Part shown: positions 47,675 to 56,927 of the stretch, piece after piece
Layout: each line of letters begins with the position of its first letter
Numbering within the stretch: position 1 is the first letter of the stretch
Assembly: GCF_001429395.1 (NCBI RefSeq)
Contig: NZ_LMJT01000011.1
Span: 1-64,000, forward strand
DNA from: Allobosea sp. Root381
Lineage (GTDB): Bacteria; Pseudomonadota; Alphaproteobacteria; Rhizobiales; Beijerinckiaceae
DNA: 64,000 bases
Reading direction: 5' to 3'
The notes under the pieces: generated by a model
Database searches by the model: none
The model's input: the letters and a program-made list of their open reading frames with translations, nothing else
What the model was told of the DNA's origin: nothing
Program-made: the position numbers and the translations under genes

Positions 47675-48676
47675 ATGATGAAGCCTTCCGACATCGTGAA
47701 GAGCTTTCGGATCAAGACCGGCCACAAGTTCCGGCTGGACGACCTCTCGCCGTCCGAAACGCTCGGCTTCGATATCGACAAGGATGAGGTCAAGGATCTG
47801 CTGGCGTCAGGCGTCAAGCGCCTGCGCGATCTCCAGGAAAAGCTCTACGCCGATGGGCAGCGATCGATCCTGATCGTTCTCCAGGCCATGGATGCGGCAG
47901 GCAAGGACAGCACCATCGAACACGTCATGTCCGGCGTGAACCCACAGGGTTGCGAGGTCACGTCCTTCAAGGTCCCGAGTCCCGAGGAACTGAAGCACGA
48001 CTTTCTCTGGCGCACGACGGTCGCCCTCCCGCCACGCGGGCATATCGGCATCTTCAATCGTTCCTATTACGAGGAAGTGCTGGTCGCGCGGGTCCACCCG
48101 GATGTCCTGGCCAAGCAGAACCTGCCGCCGGAGCTCGTCACCAAGGACATCTGGAAGGAACGGTTCGAGGACATTCGCGCTTTCGAGCGTCACCTCGTCC
48201 GCAACGGAACGGTGATCCTCAAGTTCTTCCTGCATCTCTCGAAGGAGGAGCAGCGCAAGCGCTTCCTCGAACGGATAGAGGATCCCGACAAGCACTGGAA
48301 ATTCTCCGCGGGCGACATCGCCGAGAGAGCGCGTTGGGACGAGTACATGGCGGCCTACGACTCGATGATCCGCCACACGGCGACGAAGGAAGCGCCCTGG
48401 CACGTCATCCCGGCGGACAACAAATGGTTTTCCCGGCTGGCGGTCGCCGCCACGATCGTCGAGCGCCTCGAAGGGCTGGACCTGAGCTTCCCGGTGCTCG
48501 CCCCCGACATGAGGGAGGCCATGATGGTGGCCGGGCGAAGCCTGCTCGAAGAGGGCACACCCGTTGCATCTTCGAAGCGGAAGGCCCGGAAAGCCAATGG
48601 GGGTTTGGCCGAAAGCCGAGCCGATCGCCAAGCCGATAGCAACGATCAAGCCATGGTGAACTATCGCTACTGGTAG
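47675..48676 (+). CDS. Polyphosphate:nucleotide phosphotransferase, PPK2 family
   Basis: A 333-aa PPK2-type kinase with Walker A-like DAAGKDST, lid residues (GCEVTSFKVPSPEEL) and Walker B-like IGIFNRSYYEEVLVARVHP. It uses polyphosphate to phosphorylate nucleotides (NDP or NMP depending on subclass). GGGGGGAG precedes tandem ATGs; 47678 gives the better spacing and is an equally likely start. The frame is open upstream to 47459 without similarity. Confidence 0.9.
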   Translation: MMKPSDIVKSFRIKTGHKFRLDDLSPSETLGFDIDKDEVKDLLASGVKRLRDLQEKLYADGQRSILIVLQAMDAAGKDSTIEHVMSGVNPQGCEVTSFKVPSPEELKHDFLWRTTVALPPRGHIGIFNRSYYEEVLVARVHPDVLAKQNLPPELVTKDIWKERFEDIRAFERHLVRNGTVILKFFLHLSKEEQRKRFLERIEDPDKHWKFSAGDIAERARWDEYMAAYDSMIRHTATKEAPWHVIPADNKWFSRLAVAATIVERLEGLDLSFPVLAPDMREAMMVAGRSLLEEGTPVASSKRKARKANGGLAESRADRQADSNDQAMVNYRYW

Positions 48677-48697
48677 GCACCGATCAGGGAGGACGCG

Positions 48698-49144
48698 ATG
48701 AACGCTACACAATCCCTACTGGGCACGGCCGCGGCGCTGATGCTTTTGGCAACGCCTGCCGCCGCCCAGCAGCGGCAACTCGGTCCGCAAACCGGGTCGG
48801 TGCGGATCGAGCAGCTTCAAGTCGCCTTCATCGGGTCGGGCCAGGTCGGCGGCGGCACGCTCAATTTCCGCGGACGCTCATACGGCATCACGATCGGCGG
48901 GGTGGGATTCGGCGGCATCGGAGCGTCGAAACTGACTGCCCGCGGACGGGTCTACGGGCTGAAGCGTGTCGGCGATTTCGCCGGCGCCTATTTCCAGTTG
49001 CAGGAAGGCTGGGCGCTGGGGCGCGCGGGCCGCGGCAGCGTCTGGCTGCAGAACGCGAAGGGCGTCACGATGAACCTCGACACCCGCCGCCAGGGCCTGC
49101 AACTGTCACTCGGTGCGGACGGAATGCTGATCGGCTTCAAATGA
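48698..49144 (+). CDS. Exported protein of unknown function
   Basis: A 148-aa protein with a Sec signal cleaved near AAA-QQ (residue 23). The mature part is glycine-rich and beta-structured (GGGTLNFRGRSYGITIGGVGFGGIG). GGGAGG precedes the ATG. It follows the PPK2 gene by 21 bases and may share its transcript. I do not recognise the family. Confidence 0.7.
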   Translation: MNATQSLLGTAAALMLLATPAAAQQRQLGPQTGSVRIEQLQVAFIGSGQVGGGTLNFRGRSYGITIGGVGFGGIGASKLTARGRVYGLKRVGDFAGAYFQLQEGWALGRAGRGSVWLQNAKGVTMNLDTRRQGLQLSLGADGMLIGFK

Positions 49145-49172
49145 TCGCCGGGCCTCCGCGCCGGGATCGCGC

Positions 49173-50207
49173 TCATTTCCGGTGCTGCTGGCCCGGATAG
49201 ATCAGGCTCTTCACCAGCCCCGGCTCGTTGGCGGCGTGGCGCCGAAATGCCTTCGGTGCTTCCTCGAGCGAAAATCGATGCGAGACGACGGCGTCGACAT
49301 CGACCTTGCCCGTCGCGACGAGCTCGATGGCCCGGGGATAGACATGGCCCATGCGCCGCGAGAATTTGATCGTCAGGCCGCGCCGGCGCGCCTCGGCCGC
49401 CGGTATCACGTAGCTGTCGCCATCGGGGATGCCCACCAGCACGATTCGCCCGCCGATGCGCGCGGCGCGAATGGCGTCGCGGAAGCCCTCGGGCACGTTC
49501 GTCGCCTCGATGACCAGCGGCAGCCCCTCGCCTTTCGTCCATTCAGTGATATCGGCGACGCTCTCGCCGACCTTGCTGGCCCCGAGCTTCAGCGCAAGGG
49601 CGCGCCGATGCGGCTGCGGCTCGCAAGCCAGGATTTCGCCCACACCCATGGCCCGCAGCACCTGGAGGATCAGCAGGCCGATCGGCCCGCAACCGACCAG
49701 CGCCACACGTTCGAGCAGTCCCGGCCTGGCGAGATCGACCGCGTGGATCGCAACGCCGAGCGGTTCGAGCATCACCGCATCGCTCGGTGACAGGTTCTGT
49801 GGCACGGGGACAATCTGCGATTTCGGCACCCAGATCCGTTCGGTCATCGCCCCGTCATTCGGCGGTGCGCCGATGAAGACGACCTCGGGGCAGAGGTTGG
49901 GATGGCCGCGCTGGCAATGTTCGCAATGCCCACAAGCCTGATTGGGATCGACGGCGACCAGCATGCCGCGGGCGAGGCCGAGCTCCGGCAGATCCTCGGT
50001 CAGCCAGCCACTGAACTCATGCCCGGGCACGAAGGGCGCAGCGATCACGGCCGAGCCGATGCCGCCATCCTTGTAGTAGTGCAGGTCGCTGCCGCAGAGG
50101 CCCACAGCGGCCACATCGAGCAGGGTTTCGCCGGCACCCCCCTCCCGAAGGTTGAAGGGCGCGACGCGCGCATCGCCGGCGGCATGGAGAAAGACGGCGT
50201 GGGACAT
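49173..50207 (-). CDS. Zinc-dependent polyol/sugar-acid dehydrogenase (MDR family)
   Basis: A 344-aa medium-chain dehydrogenase close in layout to sorbitol/xylitol and L-idonate 5-dehydrogenases: catalytic Cys and His (LCGSDLHYYKDG, PGHEFSG), structural zinc site CGHCEHCQRGHPNLC, and nucleotide-binding VALVGCGPIG. It oxidises a polyol or sugar acid with NAD(P)+. It is divergent from a SorC regulator and xylulokinase gene, which suggests a pentitol or hexitol that yields a 2-ketose. Exact substrate unknown. Confidence 0.88.
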   Translation of the reverse strand: MSHAVFLHAAGDARVAPFNLREGGAGETLLDVAAVGLCGSDLHYYKDGGIGSAVIAAPFVPGHEFSGWLTEDLPELGLARGMLVAVDPNQACGHCEHCQRGHPNLCPEVVFIGAPPNDGAMTERIWVPKSQIVPVPQNLSPSDAVMLEPLGVAIHAVDLARPGLLERVALVGCGPIGLLILQVLRAMGVGEILACEPQPHRRALALKLGASKVGESVADITEWTKGEGLPLVIEATNVPEGFRDAIRAARIGGRIVLVGIPDGDSYVIPAAEARRRGLTIKFSRRMGHVYPRAIELVATGKVDVDAVVSHRFSLEEAPKAFRRHAANEPGLVKSLIYPGQQHRK

Positions 50208-50240
50208 CTCGCAAAGGCGCTCCGGTAGAAAAGTTCTTCA

Positions 50241-50277
50241 ACAAATGTATTTGTATATTTACATTAGTCACGGTCAA
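50241..50277 (-). promoter_or_regulatory. Promoter and probable SorC operator of the polyol dehydrogenase gene
   Basis: On the minus strand, -35 TTGACC (50272-50277) and -10 TACAAA (50250-50255) are 16 bases apart. The palindrome ACAAAT-GT-ATTTGT (50241-50254) overlaps the -10. Twelve of its bases recur exactly at 60021-60032 in front of the phosphodiesterase/ABC operon. The region is also upstream of the divergent SorC gene. Confidence 0.6.
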
Positions 50278-50415
50278 GGCGAATCCGTGTTCGGAAATGG
50301 CCAAGCACCTGCATTGTGGTGCCCTGCCAAAGCGATGTAGGCCAAGCGACGAAACAGCTCATCGGTCGCTTTCGAATCAAGCGGCCTCGCCCAGCCCCGC
50401 GATCAGGATGCCGAG

Positions 50416-51372
50416 ATGCCGGAGGATGCCCAGACCGAGGTCAGAGCCGCCTGGCTTTACTACATGGAAGGCCTGACCCAGGCGGAGATCGCCGAGCGCC
50501 TGAAGATGACGCGGCTCAGGGTCAACCGTCTGCTGGTCGAGGCGCGCAGCAGCGGTCTCGTCAATATTACGATCAACTCGCGGCTGGAGAGCTGCGTCCG
50601 GCTGGAGCATGGGCTGGTCGAGGCCTTCGGCCTCAAACAGGCCATCGTCGTGCCCACGCCCGGCGATGCCGCGCAGCTCTCGGCGCAGATCGGCCGGGCG
50701 GCCGGCGAATTCGTTTCGCGCATCGTCGAGGAGCATCCTTCCGGCGTCTTCGGCGTCGGCTGGGGCGGGACGCTGCGGGAGACGATCCGGCACATCCGCC
50801 CGGGCCAGTATCGCGACCTCACCGTGACCTCGATGATGGGCGGGCTGACCTACGGCATCGAGCTCAACACCTTCGAGATCGCCAGCCGCTTCGCCAGGCT
50901 CTGGCAGGCCGAGTGCCACTACCTCGCCGCACCGATCTATGCCGGCACGCCGCAATCGCGCGACACCATCCTGGAGCAGGACGTGTTCGAAGCCGCTTTC
51001 TCGCGCATTCGCGCCACCGATGTCGCAATCCTCAGCGCCGGCGACCTGAGCGAGCGCTCGCTGCTCGTGCGCTACGGCCTCCCCCGCGATGTCGGCACGG
51101 AGGAACTGGCGGCGGCCGGCGCCGTCGGCGACCTGCTCGGACAGTTCATCGATGCACGGGGAGAAGCGATCGGCCATCCGATCAATCGCCGGGCCATCGC
51201 CCTGCCGCTGGAGGGCCTGCGTCGCATCCCGACCGTGATCCTGGCCTCCGGCGGCAGCAACAAGGCCGCGGTCATCACAGCTGCCCTGCGCGCTGGGCTG
51301 GTCTCGGTGCTAATCACCGACGAGGCTGCCGCGGCAGCGGCACTGGCGCTGCACAAGCAAGGGCGGCAATGA
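50416..51372 (+). CDS. SorC-family sugar-binding transcriptional regulator
   Basis: A 318-aa regulator: helix-turn-helix at residues 10-55 (GLTQAEIAERLKMTRLRVNRLLVEA) and a SorC-type sugar-phosphate-binding domain (GVGWGGTLRETIRHI, TSMMGGLTYG, PIYAGTPQSRD, and a C-terminal ASGGSNKAAVITAALRAG). Members sense phosphorylated sugars or polyols. It is transcribed with xylulokinase (ATGA overlap) and is divergent from the polyol dehydrogenase, so it is the likely local regulator. Confidence 0.9.
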   Translation: MPEDAQTEVRAAWLYYMEGLTQAEIAERLKMTRLRVNRLLVEARSSGLVNITINSRLESCVRLEHGLVEAFGLKQAIVVPTPGDAAQLSAQIGRAAGEFVSRIVEEHPSGVFGVGWGGTLRETIRHIRPGQYRDLTVTSMMGGLTYGIELNTFEIASRFARLWQAECHYLAAPIYAGTPQSRDTILEQDVFEAAFSRIRATDVAILSAGDLSERSLLVRYGLPRDVGTEELAAAGAVGDLLGQFIDARGEAIGHPINRRAIALPLEGLRRIPTVILASGGSNKAAVITAALRAGLVSVLITDEAAAAAALALHKQGRQ

Positions 51373-52817
51373 CGCTCGTCCTCGGCATCGACCTCGGCAC
51401 CTCGGGCGTGAAGTCCGTGCTGGTGGACGAGCACGACGCGGTCGTGGCCGAGGCGAGCGCTCCGATCCCCCTGTCGCTCCCACAACCGTTTTGGTCCGAG
51501 CAGGATCCGCGGGACTGGTGGGCAGCGGTCGCGGCGACGCTCGATGCGCTTCATGCCGCCGCGCCGCGCCGCATGGCGGCGGTCGGCGCGATCGGCCTTT
51601 CCGGCCAGATGCTCGGCGTCACCTGCCTCGATGCGTCGGATCAGGTGCTACGGCCGGCCATCCTCTGGAACGATGGCCGCGCCCGGGCCGAATGCGCCGA
51701 GATCGAGGCGGCGGTGCCGGATTTCGCCGGCCTCGTCGGCTGCCGCGCCATGGTCGGCTTTCCGGCGCCGAAACTGCTCTGGCTCGCCCGCCACGAGCCG
51801 GAGGTGCTGGCGAAGGCCCGGCGCATCCTGCTGCCCAAGGACTATGTCAGGCTGCGCCTGACCGGCGTCGCCGCCAGCGACCACGCCGATGCCAGCGCCA
51901 CCCTGCTGATGGACACGTGCGCCGCCGCCTGGTCACCCGCGCTGCTCGCCGCCTGCGGCGTATCGGCCGAGCAGATGCCCGCCCTCACCGCTTCCCACGA
52001 GATCAGTAGCGCCGTGCTTCCGGAGCTTGCCGCACGCTGGGGCATGGCGGCGGGCACGCCCGTCGTCGGCGGCGCGGGCGACAACATGTGCGGCGGTGTC
52101 GGCGCGGGCATCGTCGCGCCGGGGGCAGCTTCGATCAGCCTTGGCACCTCGGGCGTGTATTTCCTGGCGAACGACACCTTCCTGCCGGCGCGCGGACAGG
52201 GAATGCACACGCATCGGCATGCGATCGACGGCCTTTTCGCGCAAAATGGCTGCATCCTCAGCGCCGGGGCCGCACTGGGCTGGGTCGCGCGGCTCGTGGG
52301 CGCCACCGACGCTCCTGCATTGGTCCGTGAGGTCGAGGCCGCGGCGCTACCGGTGCGAGAAACGCCGGTGTTCACCCCCTATCTGGCCGGCGAGCGCACG
52401 CCCCATGACGACGCCGGCCTGACGGGGAGCTTCTCGGGCCTGACCACGGCGACGACGCACCTGCACCTCGTCCAGGCGGTGCTCGAGGGCGTGGCGATGG
52501 CTCTCGCCGATTGCCACAATGCGCTGCTGTCGACGGGTGCGACTGTCGAACGCATCTCGCTGGTTGGCGGCGGAGCCAACAGCCGGCTCTGGGCCACCCT
52601 GGTCGCGAGCGCCACCGGCATGCCGCTGTCCCGGTCGCAGAGCGCGGCCGTCGGACCTGCGCTCGGCGCAGCGCGGCTGGCGCGCCTCGGCATCGGGGGA
52701 CCGCTCCTGGCCGGCGGCGCCGGGAACGGCGATGGCGTGATCATGCCGGATCCGGCGATGGCGGAGGCGCTGGCAGCAAAGCGGACGCGCTTCGCTCAGC
52801 ACCTCCTCCTGCAGTGA
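51369..52817 (+). CDS. xylB: Xylulokinase-like FGGY carbohydrate kinase
   Basis: A 482-aa FGGY kinase: LGIDLGTSGVKSVLVDE (phosphate 1 motif), GLSGQMLG (substrate motif of xylulokinases), WNDGRA, GAGDNMCGGVGAG, ISLGTSG and the C-terminal LVGGGANSRLW. It phosphorylates D-xylulose or a close ketose. The start overlaps the SorC stop; the longer open frame from 50316 lies over the SorC gene and is not coding. It is convergent with the IMPase-like gene, 5 bases apart. Confidence 0.9.
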   Translation: MTLVLGIDLGTSGVKSVLVDEHDAVVAEASAPIPLSLPQPFWSEQDPRDWWAAVAATLDALHAAAPRRMAAVGAIGLSGQMLGVTCLDASDQVLRPAILWNDGRARAECAEIEAAVPDFAGLVGCRAMVGFPAPKLLWLARHEPEVLAKARRILLPKDYVRLRLTGVAASDHADASATLLMDTCAAAWSPALLAACGVSAEQMPALTASHEISSAVLPELAARWGMAAGTPVVGGAGDNMCGGVGAGIVAPGAASISLGTSGVYFLANDTFLPARGQGMHTHRHAIDGLFAQNGCILSAGAALGWVARLVGATDAPALVREVEAAALPVRETPVFTPYLAGERTPHDDAGLTGSFSGLTTATTHLHLVQAVLEGVAMALADCHNALLSTGATVERISLVGGGANSRLWATLVASATGMPLSRSQSAAVGPALGAARLARLGIGGPLLAGGAGNGDGVIMPDPAMAEALAAKRTRFAQHLLLQ

Positions 52818-52822
52818 AGGCC

Positions 52823-53614
52823 TCAGGCGGCGCGGATCGCTTCCAGCAACTCGTCATGGATCAGGCCGTTCGAGACGACCTTCTCCAGATCCTCGTCGCG
52901 TGAAGCGATCCCGGCGACCGTCGTCACCTTGCCGCCTGCGACGCGCACCAGCGGCATCGCCGCGGCGTGGGAAACGATGTCGGCCTTGAGCCCGATGAAA
53001 GCGTCGAGGCGCCCCGCCGCCACGAGTGACATTTCCAGCCCGCCCGAGACGAGGACGCGGACGCCCCGGCAGAGGCCGGCCAAGCGACGGATGACATTGC
53101 TCGTCCGCTCGGAATCCTCCGGCGAATAATGCGAGGTCAGGCAGATCGAGACCACCGCATCGGCAAGGCTCGCCGTCTGCGACACCGCTGCTTGCCGTCC
53201 ATCGACGGTCGCGATCCCACCCTCGGCATAGCGTGCGACCAGCCCGGCGAGCGGCGCATGCGTCAGGCCGAGCACGGTGCGGCCCCGCTCCTGATAGGCC
53301 AGGGTGACCGAGAACCAGGGCAGTCCGCCAGCATAGTTCACCGTGCCGTCGAGAGGGTCGATGATCCAGCGGGGCGCCTCGGAGGAGCCCGAGAAGCCCG
53401 CCTCCTCGGACAGGATCGCCGCATCCGGCGTCAGCCGCCGCAGCCCGTCGATGATCAGGCGCTCCGAGGCGAGATCGGCGGCGGTGACGACGTCGCGCAG
53501 CTCCTTGCGGGTGACGGAGAGCTGCTCGCCCTGCATCCGGACCAGCAGGTCGGCTGCCTCGCCTGCCAGCACACCGGCCTGATCGAGAAGGCCGTGAAGA
53601 CGACGGTCAGACAT
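52823..53614 (-). CDS. Inositol monophosphatase-like sugar/polyol phosphatase
   Basis: A 263-aa Mg-dependent phosphatase of the IMPase/CysQ superfamily: ILSEEAGF and IDPLDGTVNYAGG metal motifs, and ADIVSHAAAMPLV at the place of the usual W-D-x-A-A-G. This C-terminal variation sets it apart from ordinary SuhB and argues for a different phospho-polyol. It overlaps the upstream phosphodiesterase gene by 8 bases, so the two activities are probably sequential. Confidence 0.85.
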   Translation of the reverse strand: MSDRRLHGLLDQAGVLAGEAADLLVRMQGEQLSVTRKELRDVVTAADLASERLIIDGLRRLTPDAAILSEEAGFSGSSEAPRWIIDPLDGTVNYAGGLPWFSVTLAYQERGRTVLGLTHAPLAGLVARYAEGGIATVDGRQAAVSQTASLADAVVSICLTSHYSPEDSERTSNVIRRLAGLCRGVRVLVSGGLEMSLVAAGRLDAFIGLKADIVSHAAAMPLVRVAGGKVTTVAGIASRDEDLEKVVSNGLIHDELLEAIRAA

Positions 53615-54452
53615 AGGCGACCACGGCTTCCTGCTTGCCGGGATAGGCGGGGTCGAGCACGAACGGCCGGGAGGAGCCATAATCCCCGATCGGCTGGAGA
53701 TGGCTGACGATCCCGGTCTCCGGCTTCCAGACATGGACGGCGAAGGCCGGCGGCTCCATGACGAGCCGGTTCTCCGTGCCGGGGCGCAGGTCGAGCGCGA
53801 CCTGATGCGCCGTGCCGGGCGCGACATAGCCGATTGTGCCGGCGAAGCGACGCTGGATCGGACGATGGTAATGGCCGCAGACCACCCGCTCGATCTCCGG
53901 GTGGCGGGCGATCAGCGCGACGAAGCCGGGCGAGACTCTGGCTGGAATGCAATCCATTCCGTCGATGCCGACAGCGAAAGGCGGATGATGCATGAAGATC
54001 AGGGTCGGTCGCCCCTGCCCTTCCGCTAGACGCTCGGCGAGCCAGGCTTCGCGCTCGGCACAGATCTCGCCGCCGCTCTCGCCGGCGACCACCGTGTCGA
54101 GCCCGATCAGGCGGACCGGAAAATCCTCGACGGTGTAGTGCAGGAAGCCGTGTTTCGGCAGATAGGCGCTGTCCTGCCCCAGCGCCTCGGCGAAGACTTC
54201 GCGCCGGTCATGGTTGCCGGGAATGGCATAGACCGGCATCGGCAGCCGCTCGAGCTCCGCGCGCACGATCTCGTACTCTTCAGCCAGGCCGCAATCGCAG
54301 AGGTCGCCGGTGACGATCACGCAGTCCGGCCGGGGTTCCAGCGCCAGCACGGCATCGATCGCCTGCCGGGTCGCGGCATTGGTGTCGACGATGCCGTAGG
54401 CCGGCTGGCCGTGCGGGCGGACATGGAAGTCGCTGAGCTGGGCGATGATCAT
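53607..54452 (-). CDS. Metallophosphodiesterase, GpdQ/CpdA-like
   Basis: A 281-aa calcineurin-like phosphoesterase: QLSDFHVRP (Asp, His), VTGDLCDCG, IPGNHDRRE, FMHHPP and VCGHYHRP supply a complete two-metal site. The GpdQ branch hydrolyses glycerophosphodiesters; CpdA hydrolyses cAMP. Its coupling to a phosphatase gene and an Ugp-like importer favours a catabolic phosphodiesterase. Confidence 0.88.
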   Translation of the reverse strand: MIIAQLSDFHVRPHGQPAYGIVDTNAATRQAIDAVLALEPRPDCVIVTGDLCDCGLAEEYEIVRAELERLPMPVYAIPGNHDRREVFAEALGQDSAYLPKHGFLHYTVEDFPVRLIGLDTVVAGESGGEICAEREAWLAERLAEGQGRPTLIFMHHPPFAVGIDGMDCIPARVSPGFVALIARHPEIERVVCGHYHRPIQRRFAGTIGYVAPGTAHQVALDLRPGTENRLVMEPPAFAVHVWKPETGIVSHLQPIGDYGSSRPFVLDPAYPGKQEAVVAYV

Positions 54453-54487
54453 GAAAGGGCCTTTGGACTGAAGAGCGGCATGGAACC

Positions 54488-54608
54488 TCAGCCCTCATCC
54501 TGAGGAGCCGCAAAGCGGCGTCTCGACGGATTCGCCAGCAAGCGCGGGAGGCGCCTGGACCGTCTTTCGAAACGCGATCCTACCGATCGCTCCTCAGGAG
54601 GAGGGCTC
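54488..54608. repeat. Intergenic palindromic element (CATCCTGAGGAGC type)
   Basis: GCCCTCATCCTGAGGAGC (54491-54508) is matched with one mismatch by its complement at 54589-54606, flanking an 80-base centre. This repeat type is widespread between genes in Hyphomicrobiales. It separates the binding-protein gene from the phosphodiesterase gene. Confidence 0.7.
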
Positions 54609-54617
54609 AATGGGGGT

Positions 54618-54643
54618 GCCGCCCGGAGGCGAGGCCGGGCGGC
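54618..54643 (-). terminator. Hairpin after the Ugp-like binding-protein gene
   Basis: A perfect 9-bp stem GCCGCCCGG/CCGGGCGGC with an 8-nt loop, 26 bases after the binding-protein stop (minus strand). It has no T tract and probably reduces read-through into the phosphodiesterase and phosphatase genes. Confidence 0.5.
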
Positions 54644-54669
54644 GGGAGCAGACAGTCAGAGCCGATCGC

Positions 54670-55941
54670 TCACTTCATCAGGGCTTCGGTCTCGGAGACG
54701 ATGCGCTCGATGCCGGTCTTGGGCTGGATCTCGCCCCGCATCACGCCGGAGACGACCTCGCGCTGCTGACGCCAGATTCGGACCGAATTGCCGCCCGGAT
54801 AGCCCTCCCACGGCGCGGCGCGGGAGACCTGGCCGTTGATGGTGCGGAAGTTGGCATTGTCCTTGTAGAACGGGCCGAGGAAGGCATCCTCGCCGGCACG
54901 CAGATTGGTCGGCATGTAGCCGGCGGTCTCGACGACGATCTTCTGGGCTTCCGGTCCGGTGACGAACTTGATGAACTCCCAGGCCGCCTTCTGCTTGGCC
55001 GCGTCCCTGGCGGTGATCAGGGCCGCGTTGCCGCCGGTCGGCAGCTTGCCCTTGGCCTTGTCGTCGACCGGGAAGAGCGCGGTCTTCATCGTGAAGCGGT
55101 CGCCGATCAGGTCGGTGACCTGGCGCAGGCGGGCCGGCGTGTCGAAGAAGATGCCGATCTTGCCGGCGATGAACTGCTGGCGCGACTGGTCCCAGTCGAT
55201 CAGCGGCATGCCGCCCTCGGTGACGAAGCTGCGCAGGGTGGCGAGCGTCTTCTCACCGACATCGCCGCCGAAGGCGACCTTCTTGCCGTCGGCCGCCAGC
55301 ATCGAGTGGCCGCCCTGCAGGATCATGCCGCGCCAGAGCCAGTCATCCGGCCAGTCATGGATATTGTAGGCCATGCCGGCGGTGTCGCCGCTGCGGATAT
55401 TCTTGGCGAGCGCGACGATGTCGGCCCAGTTGTCGGGCATCTTGTCGGGATCGCCGCCGGCCTTCTTCACCAGCTCGGCGTTGAAATACATCAGCGGTGT
55501 CGAGGCGTTGAAGGCAAGGCCGGCCTGCTTGCCGGCGACCTGGCCGAGCGAGAGCAGCGCGTCGGAATAATTTGCCTTGCGCCAGGCCTCAGGCTCGGCG
55601 TTCAGCAGCGGGCCGAGATCGACGACCTGCTTGCGCTTGTCGAGCGTCTCGACGAGCTCGGTGAGCAGATGAAAGCCGGAATAGTAGACGTCCGGCAGCT
55701 GGTTGGTGACCGACTGGCGCAGCATCGCCTGGTGTCCCTCGTCATAGCTCGCCGCCGGCGCCCGGAAATTCACCTTGATGTTCGGATGCTTCTTCGTGAA
55801 TTCCGCAGCGATCGGCTCGTGGAACTTGGCGAAGGCCGGGAAGGCGTAGAGCACGTCGAGCGTGACGTCCTGGGCCCTCGCAGCCGTCGAGGCGACGAGG
55901 GCCAGCGCTGCTGCGGCAAGCACTTTGCCTAACGGTTTCAT
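54670..55941 (-). CDS. ABC transporter substrate-binding protein, UgpB-like
   Basis: A 423-aa periplasmic family 1 binding protein with a Sec signal (MKPLGKVLAAAALALVASTAARA). The mature start DVTLDVLYAFPAFAKFHEP resembles UgpB-type proteins that bind glycerol-3-phosphate and glycerophosphodiesters, though sugar-binding relatives look similar. It is followed by phosphodiesterase and phosphatase genes, which supports a phosphodiester ligand. The ATG at 55941 starts the signal; the upstream frame lies partly over the permease gene. Confidence 0.85.
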   Translation of the reverse strand: MKPLGKVLAAAALALVASTAARAQDVTLDVLYAFPAFAKFHEPIAAEFTKKHPNIKVNFRAPAASYDEGHQAMLRQSVTNQLPDVYYSGFHLLTELVETLDKRKQVVDLGPLLNAEPEAWRKANYSDALLSLGQVAGKQAGLAFNASTPLMYFNAELVKKAGGDPDKMPDNWADIVALAKNIRSGDTAGMAYNIHDWPDDWLWRGMILQGGHSMLAADGKKVAFGGDVGEKTLATLRSFVTEGGMPLIDWDQSRQQFIAGKIGIFFDTPARLRQVTDLIGDRFTMKTALFPVDDKAKGKLPTGGNAALITARDAAKQKAAWEFIKFVTGPEAQKIVVETAGYMPTNLRAGEDAFLGPFYKDNANFRTINGQVSRAAPWEGYPGGNSVRIWRQQREVVSGVMRGEIQPKTGIERIVSETEALMK

Positions 55942-56048
55942 GCGGTGATCTCCTTGGCAGAGACAGCGGTGCTGTCGGGTTGGACGATGCTTCAGGCCTG
56001 AACTTTTTCCGGGTCGCGGTTCGGACGGCGCCTGCCATCGCGAGCCGG

Positions 56049-56927
56049 CTACTTCACCCCTGTCATGGTGATGCCGTCGATGAACCTGCGCCTGGCGACG
56101 AGGAACGCGATGACGAGCGGTGCCGTCAGGATCGTCGCTGCTGCGGTGAGCGCGCCGTAGTTCGATCCCGTCTCTGCATCGGCGAAGAACATCATCCCGA
56201 GCGGCGGCGGCGCGAGCTTCGCGTCGGAGATGACGATCAGCGGCCAGTAGAGGTCGTTCCAGTGCGCCACCGTCGAGAATACCGAGAAGGCAGCGATGGC
56301 CGGCCAGGCGCTCGGCGTCACGATGCGCCAGACGATCTCGAACTCGCTCATGCCGTCGAGGCGGGCGGCGTTGATGATGTCGTCCGGGAAGCTGCGGAAG
56401 AACTGGCGGAACAGGAAGATGGCGAAGACCGAGAGGAAGAACGGCACCATCATCGAGAAATAGGTGTTGAGCAGGCCGAGATGGGCGAGCGCGATGTAGA
56501 GCGGCATCGCCGGCACCTGGACCGGGATGCACAAGCCCAGAAGTACCAGGACGAACAGCGCGTTGCGCCCGGGAAAGTTCAGCTTCGCCAGCGCATAGGC
56601 GCAAGGGATCGCGACAAGCAACTGCACCATCAGGATGCCGGTGCAGATGATGACGCCGTTGAGCGCGAAGCGCAGCAGCGGCGCCTTCTCCATCGCGAAG
56701 CTGAAGTTCTCGATGCCGTAGAACTGCTTCGGCCAGAGCGAGATCTCGGCACTGAAGATCTCGGACGGCGGCTTGATCGAGGTCACCAGCATCCAGACGA
56801 AGGGCGCCAGCATGAAGATCGCCCCGGCGATCAGCACACCATGGACCAGGATGAGCGACAGGAAGCGGCGCAGTACAGAATGGACGGGCGTGACCGACAC
56901 GGCTGCGGGAAGCGCGAGCTCGGCCAT
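56049..56927 (-). CDS. ABC transporter permease, UgpE/MalG-like
   Basis: A 292-aa inner-membrane protein with about six membrane segments and the EAA loop (FPDDIINAARLDGMSEFEIVWRIVTPS near residue 195). It overlaps the stop of the partner permease by one base. Confidence 0.9.
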   Translation of the reverse strand: MAELALPAAVSVTPVHSVLRRFLSLILVHGVLIAGAIFMLAPFVWMLVTSIKPPSEIFSAEISLWPKQFYGIENFSFAMEKAPLLRFALNGVIICTGILMVQLLVAIPCAYALAKLNFPGRNALFVLVLLGLCIPVQVPAMPLYIALAHLGLLNTYFSMMVPFFLSVFAIFLFRQFFRSFPDDIINAARLDGMSEFEIVWRIVTPSAWPAIAAFSVFSTVAHWNDLYWPLIVISDAKLAPPPLGMMFFADAETGSNYGALTAAATILTAPLVIAFLVARRRFIDGITMTGVK

